The translations under genes and the position numbers were made by a program. This document shows, piece after piece, positions 49,434-59,879 of a DNA stretch of 64,000 bases. Numbering within the stretch: position 1 is the stretch's first letter; each line of letters starts with the position of its first letter. Location of the stretch: NCBI GenBank assembly GCA_019914995.1, contig CM034136.1:2123270-2187269 (forward strand), read 5' to 3'. Under the pieces are notes generated by a model. The model made no database searches. It saw only the letters and a list, made by a program, of their open reading frames with translations, and was not told the origin of the DNA. Origin of the DNA: Acanthochlamys bracteata (lineage: Eukaryota > Streptophyta > Magnoliopsida > Pandanales > Velloziaceae).

Positions 49434-49820
49434 GAAGAAAAAGAAACAGATCATGGGGAGGGTGGGGAATGAAAATAAAGACAAGTCCAATGTTGATCCG
49501 ATAAGTTCCGACAAGTTTTTAGTTTGACATCCTATTCGATTCTACCGATTATGATTTTAGAAGTTAATAGTTCACAGGATTAAAAATATTCAAAACTTTT
49601 CCTTTATATTTTCTATAAAATATTGAAAAATTTGAGATTCAAGTATTTAACCAAAAAATTTAGAAAAAACAGAAAAATAAAAATACCTTAAAATTTTTTT
49701 ATAGAATAAGTAAATCTATCTTCCAGCTATCTTATATTTAACCAAATTGAACACTGTCATATCAATACATTCTTCCGCGATACTTAAATTTTAACTAACT
49801 TTTTTCTCTGTTGCTTAAAG

Positions 49821-50193
49821 ACATAGTTGGCAGATACGAACCACACCATCCAAGTCGACAGAAACTGTTAATTCAGAGTAAAAATCGATCCGAATCTGTA
49901 AATAAATTATATATGTAATCAATTTGTTTCAATTTGATTTGATCTGTTTTGATTCGTTTTGACCCACACAGTTCGTTCGATCAGGTCAACCATGAAAATG
50001 AATAAAGATGATACAAATTAATAAATAGTGATGTGTGTGGATTAGGTTTGATCACTTTACCAGCCAACTCTCCTCTTACCGGTGGCTACTATTATAGATT
50101 TCATCAATTGTGATGGTTGTTGAACCAACGGTCAATCGAGAACCATCGACGAGAACTTTTCGGGTTGACATCTAATTCAGTTCTTACAACCTT
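49821..50193. mobile_element. hAT-like non-autonomous element
   Basis: The left end CATAGTTGGCAGATACGAACC and right end (reverse) AAGGTTGTAAGAACTGAA are variants of a CATAGTTGTAAGAACCGAA terminus that recurs at 18615 and 57725. The flanks GCTTAAAG (49813-49820) and ACTTAAAG (50194-50201) form an 8-bp target duplication with one mismatch, the size typical of hAT elements. 373 bp, no coding capacity. Confidence 0.55.
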
Positions 50194-50201
50194 ACTTAAA
50201 G

Positions 50202-50911
50202 GAGGGTGTGTTAGTAACTGCAGCTTTGCAAAATTAAAAAATAAAATTTATTAAAAAATAAATTAGAAGTAAAGTTCAGATTTTTACTTTAATTATTTTT
50301 TAAATAAATTAGAAGTAAGGTTTAATTTTATATTTAAATTCTATTAAAGTTTCGTATATAATGATGCTGAAGTGAAGTTTTGAGTTCATATAAGGCATTA
50401 ATATTTATGAATTTTTTGAAACTCTAATTTTGATAAAAAAATTGAAGTTCGGGGCATTTGAATTTGATACACGTTCAAAATCATACTTATTTTCTTCCAC
50501 AATAATGGAGATCTCTCTCTGTTTCTAATTTCAGTAGTAGATTGTTTTGATAGCTGCTTTATTCTCCACAAATCTGGAATGAATTGTTCAGATCTTATCG
50601 GTGAATGAAGTAGAATCAGTCAATTGTTGTTGATAGAAATGGAACGATGGAATTTTAGCGACGACCATGCATCCACGATTGCCGGAATAGCGGTGGTATC
50701 ACTCTTGCACTCGTTCGTTCCTACACACTGGCTTCCGTTTTCAATTGTCGCTCGTGCTCGACTCCACTCTCGCACACTTCTCGTCTATCGTATTCATTCC
50801 TAGTACAAAGTCAAACAAGCCTCCCCAAAATCCTAACCGTTTATTAACAAATCCATCTCTCAATTCCAGCCGTCCATACCTAACACCCCGACGCGTCTCA
50901 TTGTCCCGCCC
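50202..50911. other. Upstream region of eL30
   Basis: AT-rich to about 50.5 kb, then progressively less so towards the eL30 promoter. No gene is seen. A plus-strand frame at 50745-51035 covers the promoter and leader of eL30 and is judged spurious. Confidence 0.4.
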
Positions 50912-50912
50912 C

Positions 50913-50918
50913 TATAAA
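50913..50918 (+). promoter_or_regulatory. TATA box of eL30
   Basis: TATAAA in CCCTATAAACACC, about 95 bases before the ATG. It sits in the only C-rich segment of the region. Confidence 0.65.
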
Positions 50919-50928
50919 CACCGCCACC

Positions 50929-50936
50929 AAACCCTA
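50929..50936 (+). promoter_or_regulatory. Telo-box (AAACCCTA) near the eL30 transcription start
   Basis: AAACCCTA just downstream of the TATA box. Telo-boxes are a known feature of plant ribosomal-protein and other translation-apparatus promoters, where they help co-ordinate expression in dividing cells. I did not find an accompanying site II (TGGGCY) motif. Confidence 0.6.
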
Positions 50937-51010
50937 CTCTGCTCGTCATCCTCACGGCCTCACACAGTCTTCTCTTCGTTGAGCTCGAGAGCAGCAACGC
51001 AGCAGCAGCA

Positions 51011-52618
51011 ATGGCGCCGACCAAGAAGACGGTAATCATAAACAGTTCCTTGTAATCTTCTTCCATAGATTTCCATTATCTAGTTTTCTTCGATCTGTTT
51101 CTCACGATCGATTCTTATATTCCCCGATCGATTGTTGCAGAAGAAGACTGTGGAGAATATTAACAATAGGCTCGCTCTCGTGATGAAGAGCGGGAAGTAT
51201 ACGCTCGGATACAAGACCGTTCTCAAAACCCTCCGCAACTCGAAAGGTGAGTTCATTATCCGAGTATCGTAGATCGGTAAAAGCTAGAATGATTAGTATG
51301 ATCTTAGGTTTCTGTGACTTGATAGAGTTCGGGCTGGGTGTTTGGCTCTTGGACTATTTGATTCGATGCATTACAGATGAATGCAGTGCCCTAGATCGAT
51401 TGATTTTTTTCGCTTTCTATTCCCGGATTGATTTCGCCAAGATCTCGTCTATAGATCGAGGGGAATGCCCAAGAAAGCAAACATTCTCAAGTAAATATGA
51501 TTGGGTTTCTGCCTGTTTTGTAATTTCTTAGGTAATTAGATTGGAAATTTTGTAGTGTGAGAAATGTAGAACACTGAGCCTGTTCAGTTAGTGTTTTTTG
51601 AGACATTGTAAACTTGATGTTTTGGGCTATCTGCGTAGTACATATGCTATTGCTGTTACTTCTGTAAACTGAGTGTGTTTTTTCTGTGTTTTTCAGGTGA
51701 AAATACTTGATGTGGTTTATATTGCTGTCTGTCCAATACATTTCATTATATGCTATAGGGCTTGCTATGATTTGAGTGTGTTCTTCCAGTGTTTTCGTAG
51801 ATGCAGTGTTGTTGATATAGTTTATTGCTATCTGTGTAGTGTCTTATGGAGATGCTATATTGTAGTTACCTTCTATTATACCTACTAGCGCTTTATGATT
51901 TAGTGATGGGTATAGTGACAGTTTACTGATGAAAGATGCTATTTAAATTGACAGCCAAGCTGATAATTATATCAAACAACTGCCCGCCGATTAGGAAGTC
52001 TGAGATTGAGTACTATGCCATGTTGGCAAAGGTTGGAGTTCACCGCTTCAATGGAAGTAAGTCAACCTTCATGGTTCTTCTTTGATTTTCTGCTATTTAT
52101 TGATCCAAATTTAGGTACAGAAGTTCTTAGGCTTATGGTTGTACCTCAACCCTTTCTGTTACCATAATAAGTGAATTCTGTATTTTGTTGCTGTATAGCC
52201 TGACTAGTTTTTCTATCTTAATTTATACTCCGGTTGAATTGATAGAATGGAGCCAACCTCTTGGTCTTTTCTGCATTATTGTGGCAATTCTAGCTTTTGT
52301 TTGCTTTTACATCATATAAGTTTGTAGCTGCTATTAGTGTTTATTTCATTGAGCAGATAGATTGTAAATTAAGTTATCTTTTTGTCATGAGTTATTCTTA
52401 TCAGTTCGTTTCTACATCAGACAATGTCGACCTAGGAACAGCATGTGGAAAATACTACAGAGTCTGCTGTCTTAGCATCATTGATCCTGGTAAGACTTGT
52501 AGAATTCTTTTTAATGCCTGTTTCCTCCCAGATGTTATTGTATGCAAGAACTTATCCTTTTTTGCCTTTTGTTTCAGGTGATTCTGATATCATCAAGACA
52601 CTCCCTGGTGATCAGTAA
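51011..52618 (+). CDS. RPL30: 60S ribosomal protein eL30
   Basis: Five exons: 51011-51031, 51141-51246, 51955-52056, 52421-52489 and 52578-52618. They sum to 339 bp, 112 aa plus stop, the usual plant eL30 length. The protein begins [25 protein letters not shown] and continues with [68 protein letters not shown] and [17 protein letters not shown]. These are the conserved L7Ae/L30-type RNA-binding fold segments. eL30 is a core large-subunit protein that binds a kink-turn in rRNA. All introns are GT-AG. The ATG at 51011 follows a CAGCAGCAGCA leader, and the first exon encodes only seven residues, a common arrangement in ribosomal-protein genes. A TATA box and telo-box precede it. No disabling change was seen. 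Confidence 0.97.
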
Positions 52619-52895
52619 GAAGATAGGCAGTAGTTAGAAGTTTTGGAGAGGCTCTGTCACTAGGTTTTTTGCTTTTAGATGTTCCTTGATCTATATATTT
52701 TTATGGCGACGTTTTTGTATTAGTATCACCAAGGAAGTGTATGGAATTCATAAGCATAAACCTATATTGGGTTCTATGATTACCTATGTTAGACCTTTTT
52801 CCTATTTGCTTATAAGCTACTTCCTGACATGTTAACAACAATATTGTCCATTTGGCACTTGGCTACGACCTAAATTTTCAACGTAGTTATTAAAA
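52619..52895. other. eL30 3' flank
   Basis: Probable 3' untranslated region followed by short intergenic DNA. A clear polyadenylation signal was not located. Confidence 0.4.
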
Positions 52896-55800
52896 TATCT
52901 AAAAAAGTTTGTATGGACTCTGGGGAAAGAAAAAACGTAAGAAGCATAATTTAACAAGAGAGCTTGGAAAAACTTTTTATTGGCATCTAAGTTTGTTATG
53001 AAGCTTTTTCTTATTGGTTACAAATAAAGGTCTTAGCTTCTTATTTATATTCATTTTATTTTCTCAATGGTTTTGGAGATTGTTTTGGTTGGTCCAGAAA
53101 GTTTTTATATAATATTTATACAAAAGTTTCTTACTCTCAAGATATCTAAATTATTTAGAGCATTTTTAAACTATTTAGATTTATTTTTAATATTTGAAGT
53201 TTTTAGACTTTTCTATCATTATGTAGACATATTTAATGTATAAATATTTTGCCTAAGTAAAACAGTGTTTTGGCGAGATAATAAAGATGGATACAAAAGT
53301 CAAAATAGTCATACCGTAATATTTTTCTTCTATATATTTCGTGATACTTTTATCGCAATTATGTGGAGCTGAAGGAAAACTCTTGTATCTATTTTAGTGG
53401 AATGGCCACAAATCGTCTCCATGCTCGGAGTTGTCTCATTGTCTAGCCAACCTTTTCATTTGATCAAGTATTGAGAGTAATATGAACGACTATCACGCTT
53501 TGGAATAAACTGATGTCTTAAGATTTCTTTCACGTTTCGTTCTGGTTTCTTGATGATAGACGTGGAAGCTGTTAAGGATAGACTTGTGCTTAGATCCTTG
53601 TTTAGCTCCTTGTAGGGGGTAACTTGGCTCCTTTAGAGTGGTCTGGATTATTGATTGTGCTTTCTTCTCTCTTGTCGAGGTTGAGGTTACAGTAGTTTTG
53701 GATTGGAAATTTATTTTTTTCGATAAGGCTACTATGCATGTATTTTCTTCATCCAAGAGCCATAATGAGTGGGCAAACGGAATAAGCACGGTCTTTATAT
53801 GATATATAGACTTCATTCCAAAAACTATAAAATTCATAGGCATAAAAGAAAGTCCACAAGATTAAACCACTCATCTATACAAATTTTTAACACCTTGGGC
53901 AACACCGAACAAATTTAGGTTCGGAAGTAACTACTTTAATCCATCCTTACCCTTTCACGTATTTGATAGGGTGACAATAAATAATCCGATCTGAAAATTC
54001 AATCTAAAACTAACCTATCTATTTTGAATTATAGGTTGAAAAAATTGACCCATATAAATAAATGGGTTGAGTTAGGGATGAATGAATTTGATCCGGATAT
54101 TAAATAATTCAATTTGGGTCAATTCAAAATTGACCTACTAATCCAAATTGTCACATTTTGAAGAAATAATCCTTTTTCTTACTGTATAATAAGATTTTGA
54201 CAACAAAAATTAATAAATTAATAAATTATTAAATTATATTGTATTTATAATTAACTATTTATTTTTGTGTCTTAATAAAATAACACAAAATGAGAATTAT
54301 AATATTATTGAAAAATACTACTATTTAAGTATTTTTTTAATAACGAATTTGAATATTGTAAAAGGAGTTTTATCAAAATTTTGTCATATTAGCTATCGTT
54401 ATCAAAAGTTTTATTGAAAATATTATCATAAATTTATAATTATAAAATTTCAACTGTCACTATATATCTTTAAAAAAATAAAAAAAAATTGGAATATTTT
54501 TAGGACCGTTGAAAATACTAAATAATGCACATTTTGACGGACATTTACTATATCTCTTCACCAAGAACATTTTTTACATTCATTCCAACTTATAATTTCA
54601 CTCAAGATTAAAAATATATAATTAAAAATTAATAATTTTAATGATTAAATAGGTCAATTCAAATGTGACCCGGTTATTAAATAAGTTGGGTTAGAGTTGA
54701 CTATTTTGATTCGTATAAATTGATGGATTGTGTTAGGGTTGAACGAATTTGACCCGGTTATTGAATTGTCGACCCGAAATCGTTCCATCAATCCAAATTG
54801 CCACCCCTGGTGTTTGATGCCGAACCTTATTACTTTCTTGTCAAGAAAGTTATGAGTCGCACATGCGTCTACAAAAGCTCGGACCTTCTGTCCTCCAGCT
54901 TTTGCCGTTACATACATTCGACCCTCCTTCAGCTCATGTTTTTGCATCTCAGTTTTGACTTTGAGGGCATTAAGGAGTTATAGCAAGCCTGTCCTAACTT
55001 CCGCAGGTTGCTTTTGTGGTTCGTCCATTATCTTGATTAATGCGGAGAGTTTTGTTCATTTTTAGGCATTCTCTATCCATATGTGGTTCATTCCAAAAAA
55101 AAAGTAATTTAAAGGTTGCTTAGAAAGTTACAATTTCTGCAGTTGTCACCATTGCTTTCTTGATCTCTATGAGAGCGTTCATTAGTCTTAAGTGAGTCAA
55201 GTGCTACCTCTTTGATTTGATGGTTATGTCCATTACCATTTTCCTCGTAGACTTTATGAGGCTTATTCTTTTCGTGCCGTGAAATTCAATAAGAGGCTCA
55301 AATTTGACAATGACGGGGTTAAGATCTTGCGGTATATTGGATCTCCAATCTTATCTTTGTCTGAAATCTATTCATGAAAGCAAAAATTATCTCTGTTTCT
55401 GGAAAATCGAAATCTTTAAAATCAACTCCGAAAATTTCTTCACCTAGTCCATGATGCTGTCTTGTGTGCCAAACACCAAAGTTTTGCCTCAGTTCTATCT
55501 TCGGTATTCACCGGATAGAATTGCTATTTGAGTTCCCTCTTGAACTTGTCCCAAATGACATTGTAGCAGGTCTCCCTCTCAATCTCGCCATGTCTCTTAC
55601 TCTACAATACAATTGCGGTAATTTTAAGATAAAGAGTGGCATTATTGTTATACTTACATACTCCGTGATGTCATTATTTCTAAAGAGTTTCTCCAAACTC
55701 CAAAGAAAGTCATCAATTCTCTTCGCGTTTCAAAAATCCTTATGCGTCTTGGATTTTGCAACATCAATCTTCGAGGAGTTGAAGTTGAGGGCATAGTTAC

Positions 55801-56715
55801 AACTGCCCCATTTATGACTGTCATCTTATAAAGAGCTCAGTCCTCACACACATTCCTCAACTCATTAGCCAATCTTATGATCCATTCTTGAAAGGTAGCA
55901 ACTTCTCATTTAAGAGCATCTATATCACTAAAGCGATAGTCTTTAAGGGTCTTAATTTGGTCAGAGCATCATTTGGCCACCACGTTAAAAGCGTCTTGCA
56001 ACTCCACACGAAGTTCCTCTTGTCCCTTCTGGAGCTTCTCGATGCTTTGGTCCAACTCCTCGAAGTAGTCCACCTTATCAGTCATTGTAAGCTTCACTCT
56101 TGCGAGCCTTGCATTCACATATGTTATTATGTCTCTAAACTTTTCTTTGCATTGCCTACTACTTTCGGGAGCCTTCCTTTCACTCTCCCTTCTTTCGAGG
56201 ATGGTAATATTACTTCAGCTTACCATTTTTGTTTGGTAGAACTTTATCACCTATACAATCATCACGGGCTTAAAGTTTTATCTTAGCTCGTGCAGCACTT
56301 AATCACACCTCTTGTGGCTAAGTTAGTATTTTTCCTAACATAGCTAAGGGAGCTTGTATGAGCTTGAGGAAAAGAAGGAAATTAAGAAGCACACTTGACA
56401 TAAGAGTTAAAAAAAACCTTTTATTGACACTCAAGCTTGTTACAAATTTTTTTCTTTTGGTTACAAATGGGACGGTGGAGAATATTTTAATCAAAGTGGA
56501 GAATATTTGATCCAGAAAGTTATTATATAACATCCATACAAAAATCTCCTTCTCCCAAAAGTCTAAACTATCTATAGCATTACTACACTACTCATGATTC
56601 ATCTTAAATATGCTAAATGTATAGAGTATTCTACCATATTATAGACCTACCTTAATATAAAATACTTTATTTAGGCAAAATATTATTTTACCAAAGTAAA
56701 AAGAGCGGGTAGAAA
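52896..56715 (-). mobile_element. Ty3/gypsy retrotransposon with LTRs, gag and protease only
   Basis: Two related direct repeats flank the element, one at about 52896-53280 (3' LTR on the minus strand) and one at about 56320-56715 (5' LTR). Shared blocks include TTTTTATTGRCA-like, TCCAGAAAGTT and TTTAGGCAAAATATT words. Between them on the minus strand lies gag (SLEKLFRNNDITEY, then RVRDMARLRG, then an FMNRF segment) from about 56.3 to 55.0 kb. An aspartic protease follows (KVRAFVDACATHNFLDKK), whose VDTGATHNF motif has lost the TG. After the protease there is a short region resembling the start of the pol linker, then the 3' LTR. Reverse transcriptase, RNase H and integrase are not recognisable, so the element is internally deleted. 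Stops and frameshifts are frequent. A Mutator-like MITE interrupts the protease. Confidence 0.75.
53968..54809 (+). mobile_element. Mutator-like MITE inserted in the gypsy protease
   Basis: The left end is AGGGTGACAATAA and the right end AATTGCCACCCCT. The 9-bp target duplication is GTATTTGAT (53959-53967) versus GTGTTTGAT (54810-54818). On the minus strand the protease frame runs RFGIKH up to the element and resumes IKYVKG after it, so the duplicated bases encode the same IKY/IKH. The core CACATTTTGACGGACATTTA matches the copy at 3.2 kb in the same orientation. 842 bp, non-coding. Confidence 0.85.
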
Positions 56716-58272
56716 ATGCTCTGCACTTCAATTTGCTGGTTGTGTTACTAATATTTATGTTCAAACTAACATATTTCAATACGTGATTTATTTCTTAATT
56801 TTTTTAGTATTTTGCGAAATCACCTTTGAAAAATTGATTTGGCTTAGCTGCATACCACAATGTGAAACATTGGCTCATTAACTTTGAGCTCGTTTGTCTT
56901 TATCCTTCTTTGATAGCATGTGAGCTACTTTCAGCATCTAAATTATGAAATGAAGATAATATGATCATTGAAAGTATGGGTTGTAGGCACACGGCTGGAA
57001 GATTATCTGGAGGACTTTGCGGTTCTTGTCATGATTTGCCTAGTTAAAATGCTACTTTTGTATATTGTTATTCAATAATAATTGTTTTCCAGATAGTCCA
57101 TTGGAGATCAACAATAGCTTGGTGAGAATCTAAAGATGAAATAGTTCTCTAGGTATTGATCTTGTGAGATTGTTATTCAATAGTTTTTCGGCTGTCATCG
57201 TTGATCTAATTGCGTAGATTATGCTGCCGAAGTAGTTGCTGTGAAGCTGGTCCAGAAATGAACCGGCCAGGAAAAAAAATCTCTTACTATAATTTTTTTT
57301 TCTTATAAGATCAAAATAGATTGAAGTTTTGTTGTTCATGTTCTTCAATTTTGGAATTGGAATTGGCATTTGAATTAAAAATGGAAAATAAAAGCACGAC
57401 TTCGGCTCTCTCTGGCGAAACGATCTTATTTTTGCTGTTACGGTTGCCATTGAGGAAGAGAGCAAAGGCGGCGGGTTGGATTTTATGTTTGCTTTAAATT
57501 GCAGTCTTACAAGCAATTCGAGACTAAAACTGTAGTATACCTTCTTCAGCTTGATACGCATTCGGTTAGAAGTTTCTTATATTACATACACTTTGATGCC
57601 TTGTACTGTTTGATGATATGCCGCTGAAGAACACCAATGTCTCCGCTAGCAGCGACCTCCATTCGCTCTCTTCTCTATTGACCCGGACAACTTTTCGGGT
57701 CAACGTTCAATTCGGTTCTTACAACTATGTTTATACATGCCGTTGATGTTTTGAAAGTTATATATATGCTATTCAAGTTTTATTATCTTTTGAAATTTGC
57801 AACTCCATTAGTTGACCTTTAACTTTTGATTACTTCAAATTAAAATATAACCTTTTGTTATTAGAAGCATTTGTAATATATGCAAAATTCTCAATAAATT
57901 GGTATTTTACAAAATAGTTAATATAAATGCATTAGAAAACAAATTAATATTAATAAATATAATATATTATATATAAGATCATATTGTGTAAATCTTAGTT
58001 ATATATATATATATATTTTTTTAATTTTATTTTTGTAAATAAATAAATTCTTTATTAACGAAATGTATTTTCTTCAATAATATAAAGTAATAATTAAGAT
58101 CAACAAGCTTGATTATAAATGTTAAGTAAAAACATATTAGATAATTTAGTATATCTTTTTAAGAATTTAATTATAGAAGGCATTTTAAATTTCAAAGTAA
58201 CAATGTAATAACATAACATAAAAACTTAACTTGTATGTAGTCATTAATTAGCATCGCGATACCAAATGATAT
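56716..58272. other. Intergenic stretch with a hAT-like right terminus
   Basis: No supported gene. At 57685-57728 the sequence CAACTTTTCGGGTCAACGTT, then CGGTTCTTACAACTATG, matches the right end of the hAT-like element at 50.15 kb. Its left end was not found. A minus-strand frame at 57130-57561 has no convincing motif. From 57.8 kb on the DNA is very AT-rich. Confidence 0.4.
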
Positions 58273-58275
58273 TAA

Positions 58276-58505
58276 GGGCGCGTTTATTTGAGATAAACTC
58301 ACCTTTTTAGAAGTGAGTTTGAAAAATAAAAATAAAAATAAAATTATTTAATAAAAAATAAGTTTATATGTTTATTTTGTATTAAAATTCAAGTTTAAAA
58401 TTACATTTAAAAAATTTGATAGAGATGATTTATTTTAAAATTTTAATTTATTTTGTATTAAATTGAGTTTGAAAAAAGTGAGTTTAATGGATTGGTAAAC
58501 AAGCC
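58276..58505. mobile_element. Tourist-like MITE with TAA duplication
   Basis: The ends GGGCGCGTTTATTTG and GGTAAACAAGCC are imperfect inverted repeats of the Tourist GGGC-N-TGTTT type. TAA flanks both sides (58273-58275 and 58506-58508). The interior repeats AAGTGAGTTT, as in the MITE at 39212. 230 bp, non-coding. Confidence 0.65.
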
Positions 58506-58508
58506 TAA

Positions 58509-59879
58509 ATTAAATGACGTGTACTAAATTTGTGGAATTTATACATAGATGAATCTAATATGTTGATGGCAATTTGTTATGGTTACGGTGGTATAAGTGT
58601 ATAACTCTTGATACTAGTGCAACATGTAGAGAGCTGACGAACTAGTTTTGTTATAAGAAAAACATTTTCGGTATGTTATCGTCTTTTTATTTTGGCATTT
58701 TTCCACCCTTTTTGTTATATATATATATATATGCACTCTCTTTACTGTTCAACACTCCAGCTCGCTATAAAAATGAATTGTCAGAGATTGTATTAAGAGA
58801 GATCAGCCCACATGTCGGAAGAAAAAATATATTCATTTCTTTTATTATCCTTTCTCCTCGAAAAAAATGATTGCATCAGAACTACACATTTACTACAACC
58901 TTACCTATTCTCTTTCCTCTTCTTATATTAATTATTACATTATTCTTAACTTAACTTTTTTTATTAATTTAATTTTGCTTCTCCTTTATTCTTTCATTAA
59001 CTTTATTTTTCATTCCTTTTTTATCTCCTTTCTCTTTTCCTGTTAAACTTTTTGAGACGAATTCTTTCTTCTTCAACGTTCACCAAAACAAGCTCGCTCT
59101 CTGTTCTCCCCATGGTCTAGCTCAGTAGCAATAGCTACGAAGCAGCTACAAATTTTGAAGAAGGTTTCAACGCTCACTTAAATTTTTTTGATAAAGTTTT
59201 TGTTGAAGTTAAGCAGAATAAAAGAAAAGAAAAAAGAAGGAAATAATAACATTTGTAATAGAAAACGGAAAGAAAGAAATAACTAACTCAATAGAATTCA
59301 TATAGAAAACTTTGTTTTACTTTTAAATTTGTACTACTGAACAACAAAAACAAAGCAATAATAGAAAAAAAATTACTCTCTCTTATACTACATGTTATTT
59401 TGACTTAAATTTTGACCTTCTGTGATCTTTTTTGGTTGCAAGTGAGCTTTTCTTTTTTCACCTCTCTTTGTAGAGTTCTTTTACTTTCTTTTTGGAGTTT
59501 TTACAAAATTTGTTCTCTTTTTGTTTTTCAATTTCTTGTAAACTTCACAATTTTATTGAGAAAATTTTTCTCTCCCCTTCATTTACAAATATTTTATCTT
59601 TTCTTCACTTATCATTGAAGTGTTCTGTTATTGATGTTGTTATCAAATTCTAGTGACTGTTTTGGTTAGATCCGGAGAGATTATTTACTAATATTTTGGA
59701 TTAAGTAGATCTCTTTAATATCTACTTTATTAGAAGATATCTTATTTTGGTTCCAAGTTATTTGGTGCTCTAGTGCTTCGGTTGACTCTCCGTCTTCACC
59801 TTACCATTAAAATTATGTAGCTTTTTAACACTAAATTTTTTATAGATGTCGAGACAAATCGTGCCAACGATTATACTGC
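58509..59879. other. AT-rich intergenic stretch
   Basis: No supported gene. It includes a short (AT)n tract near 58718-58732 and pyrimidine-rich DNA around 58900-59100 and 59400-59620, whose Phe/Leu/Ser-rich frames are low-complexity. Confidence 0.4.

Noticed and set aside
50745-51035. 96-codon plus-strand frame over the eL30 promoter
   Set aside because: It covers the TATA box, telo-box and leader, and has no protein motif.
57130-57561. 143-codon minus-strand frame with NNLTRSIPREL, resembling an LRR
   Set aside because: Only one LRR-like phrase at the end, with no neighbouring repeats. The rest is low-complexity, so chance is likely.
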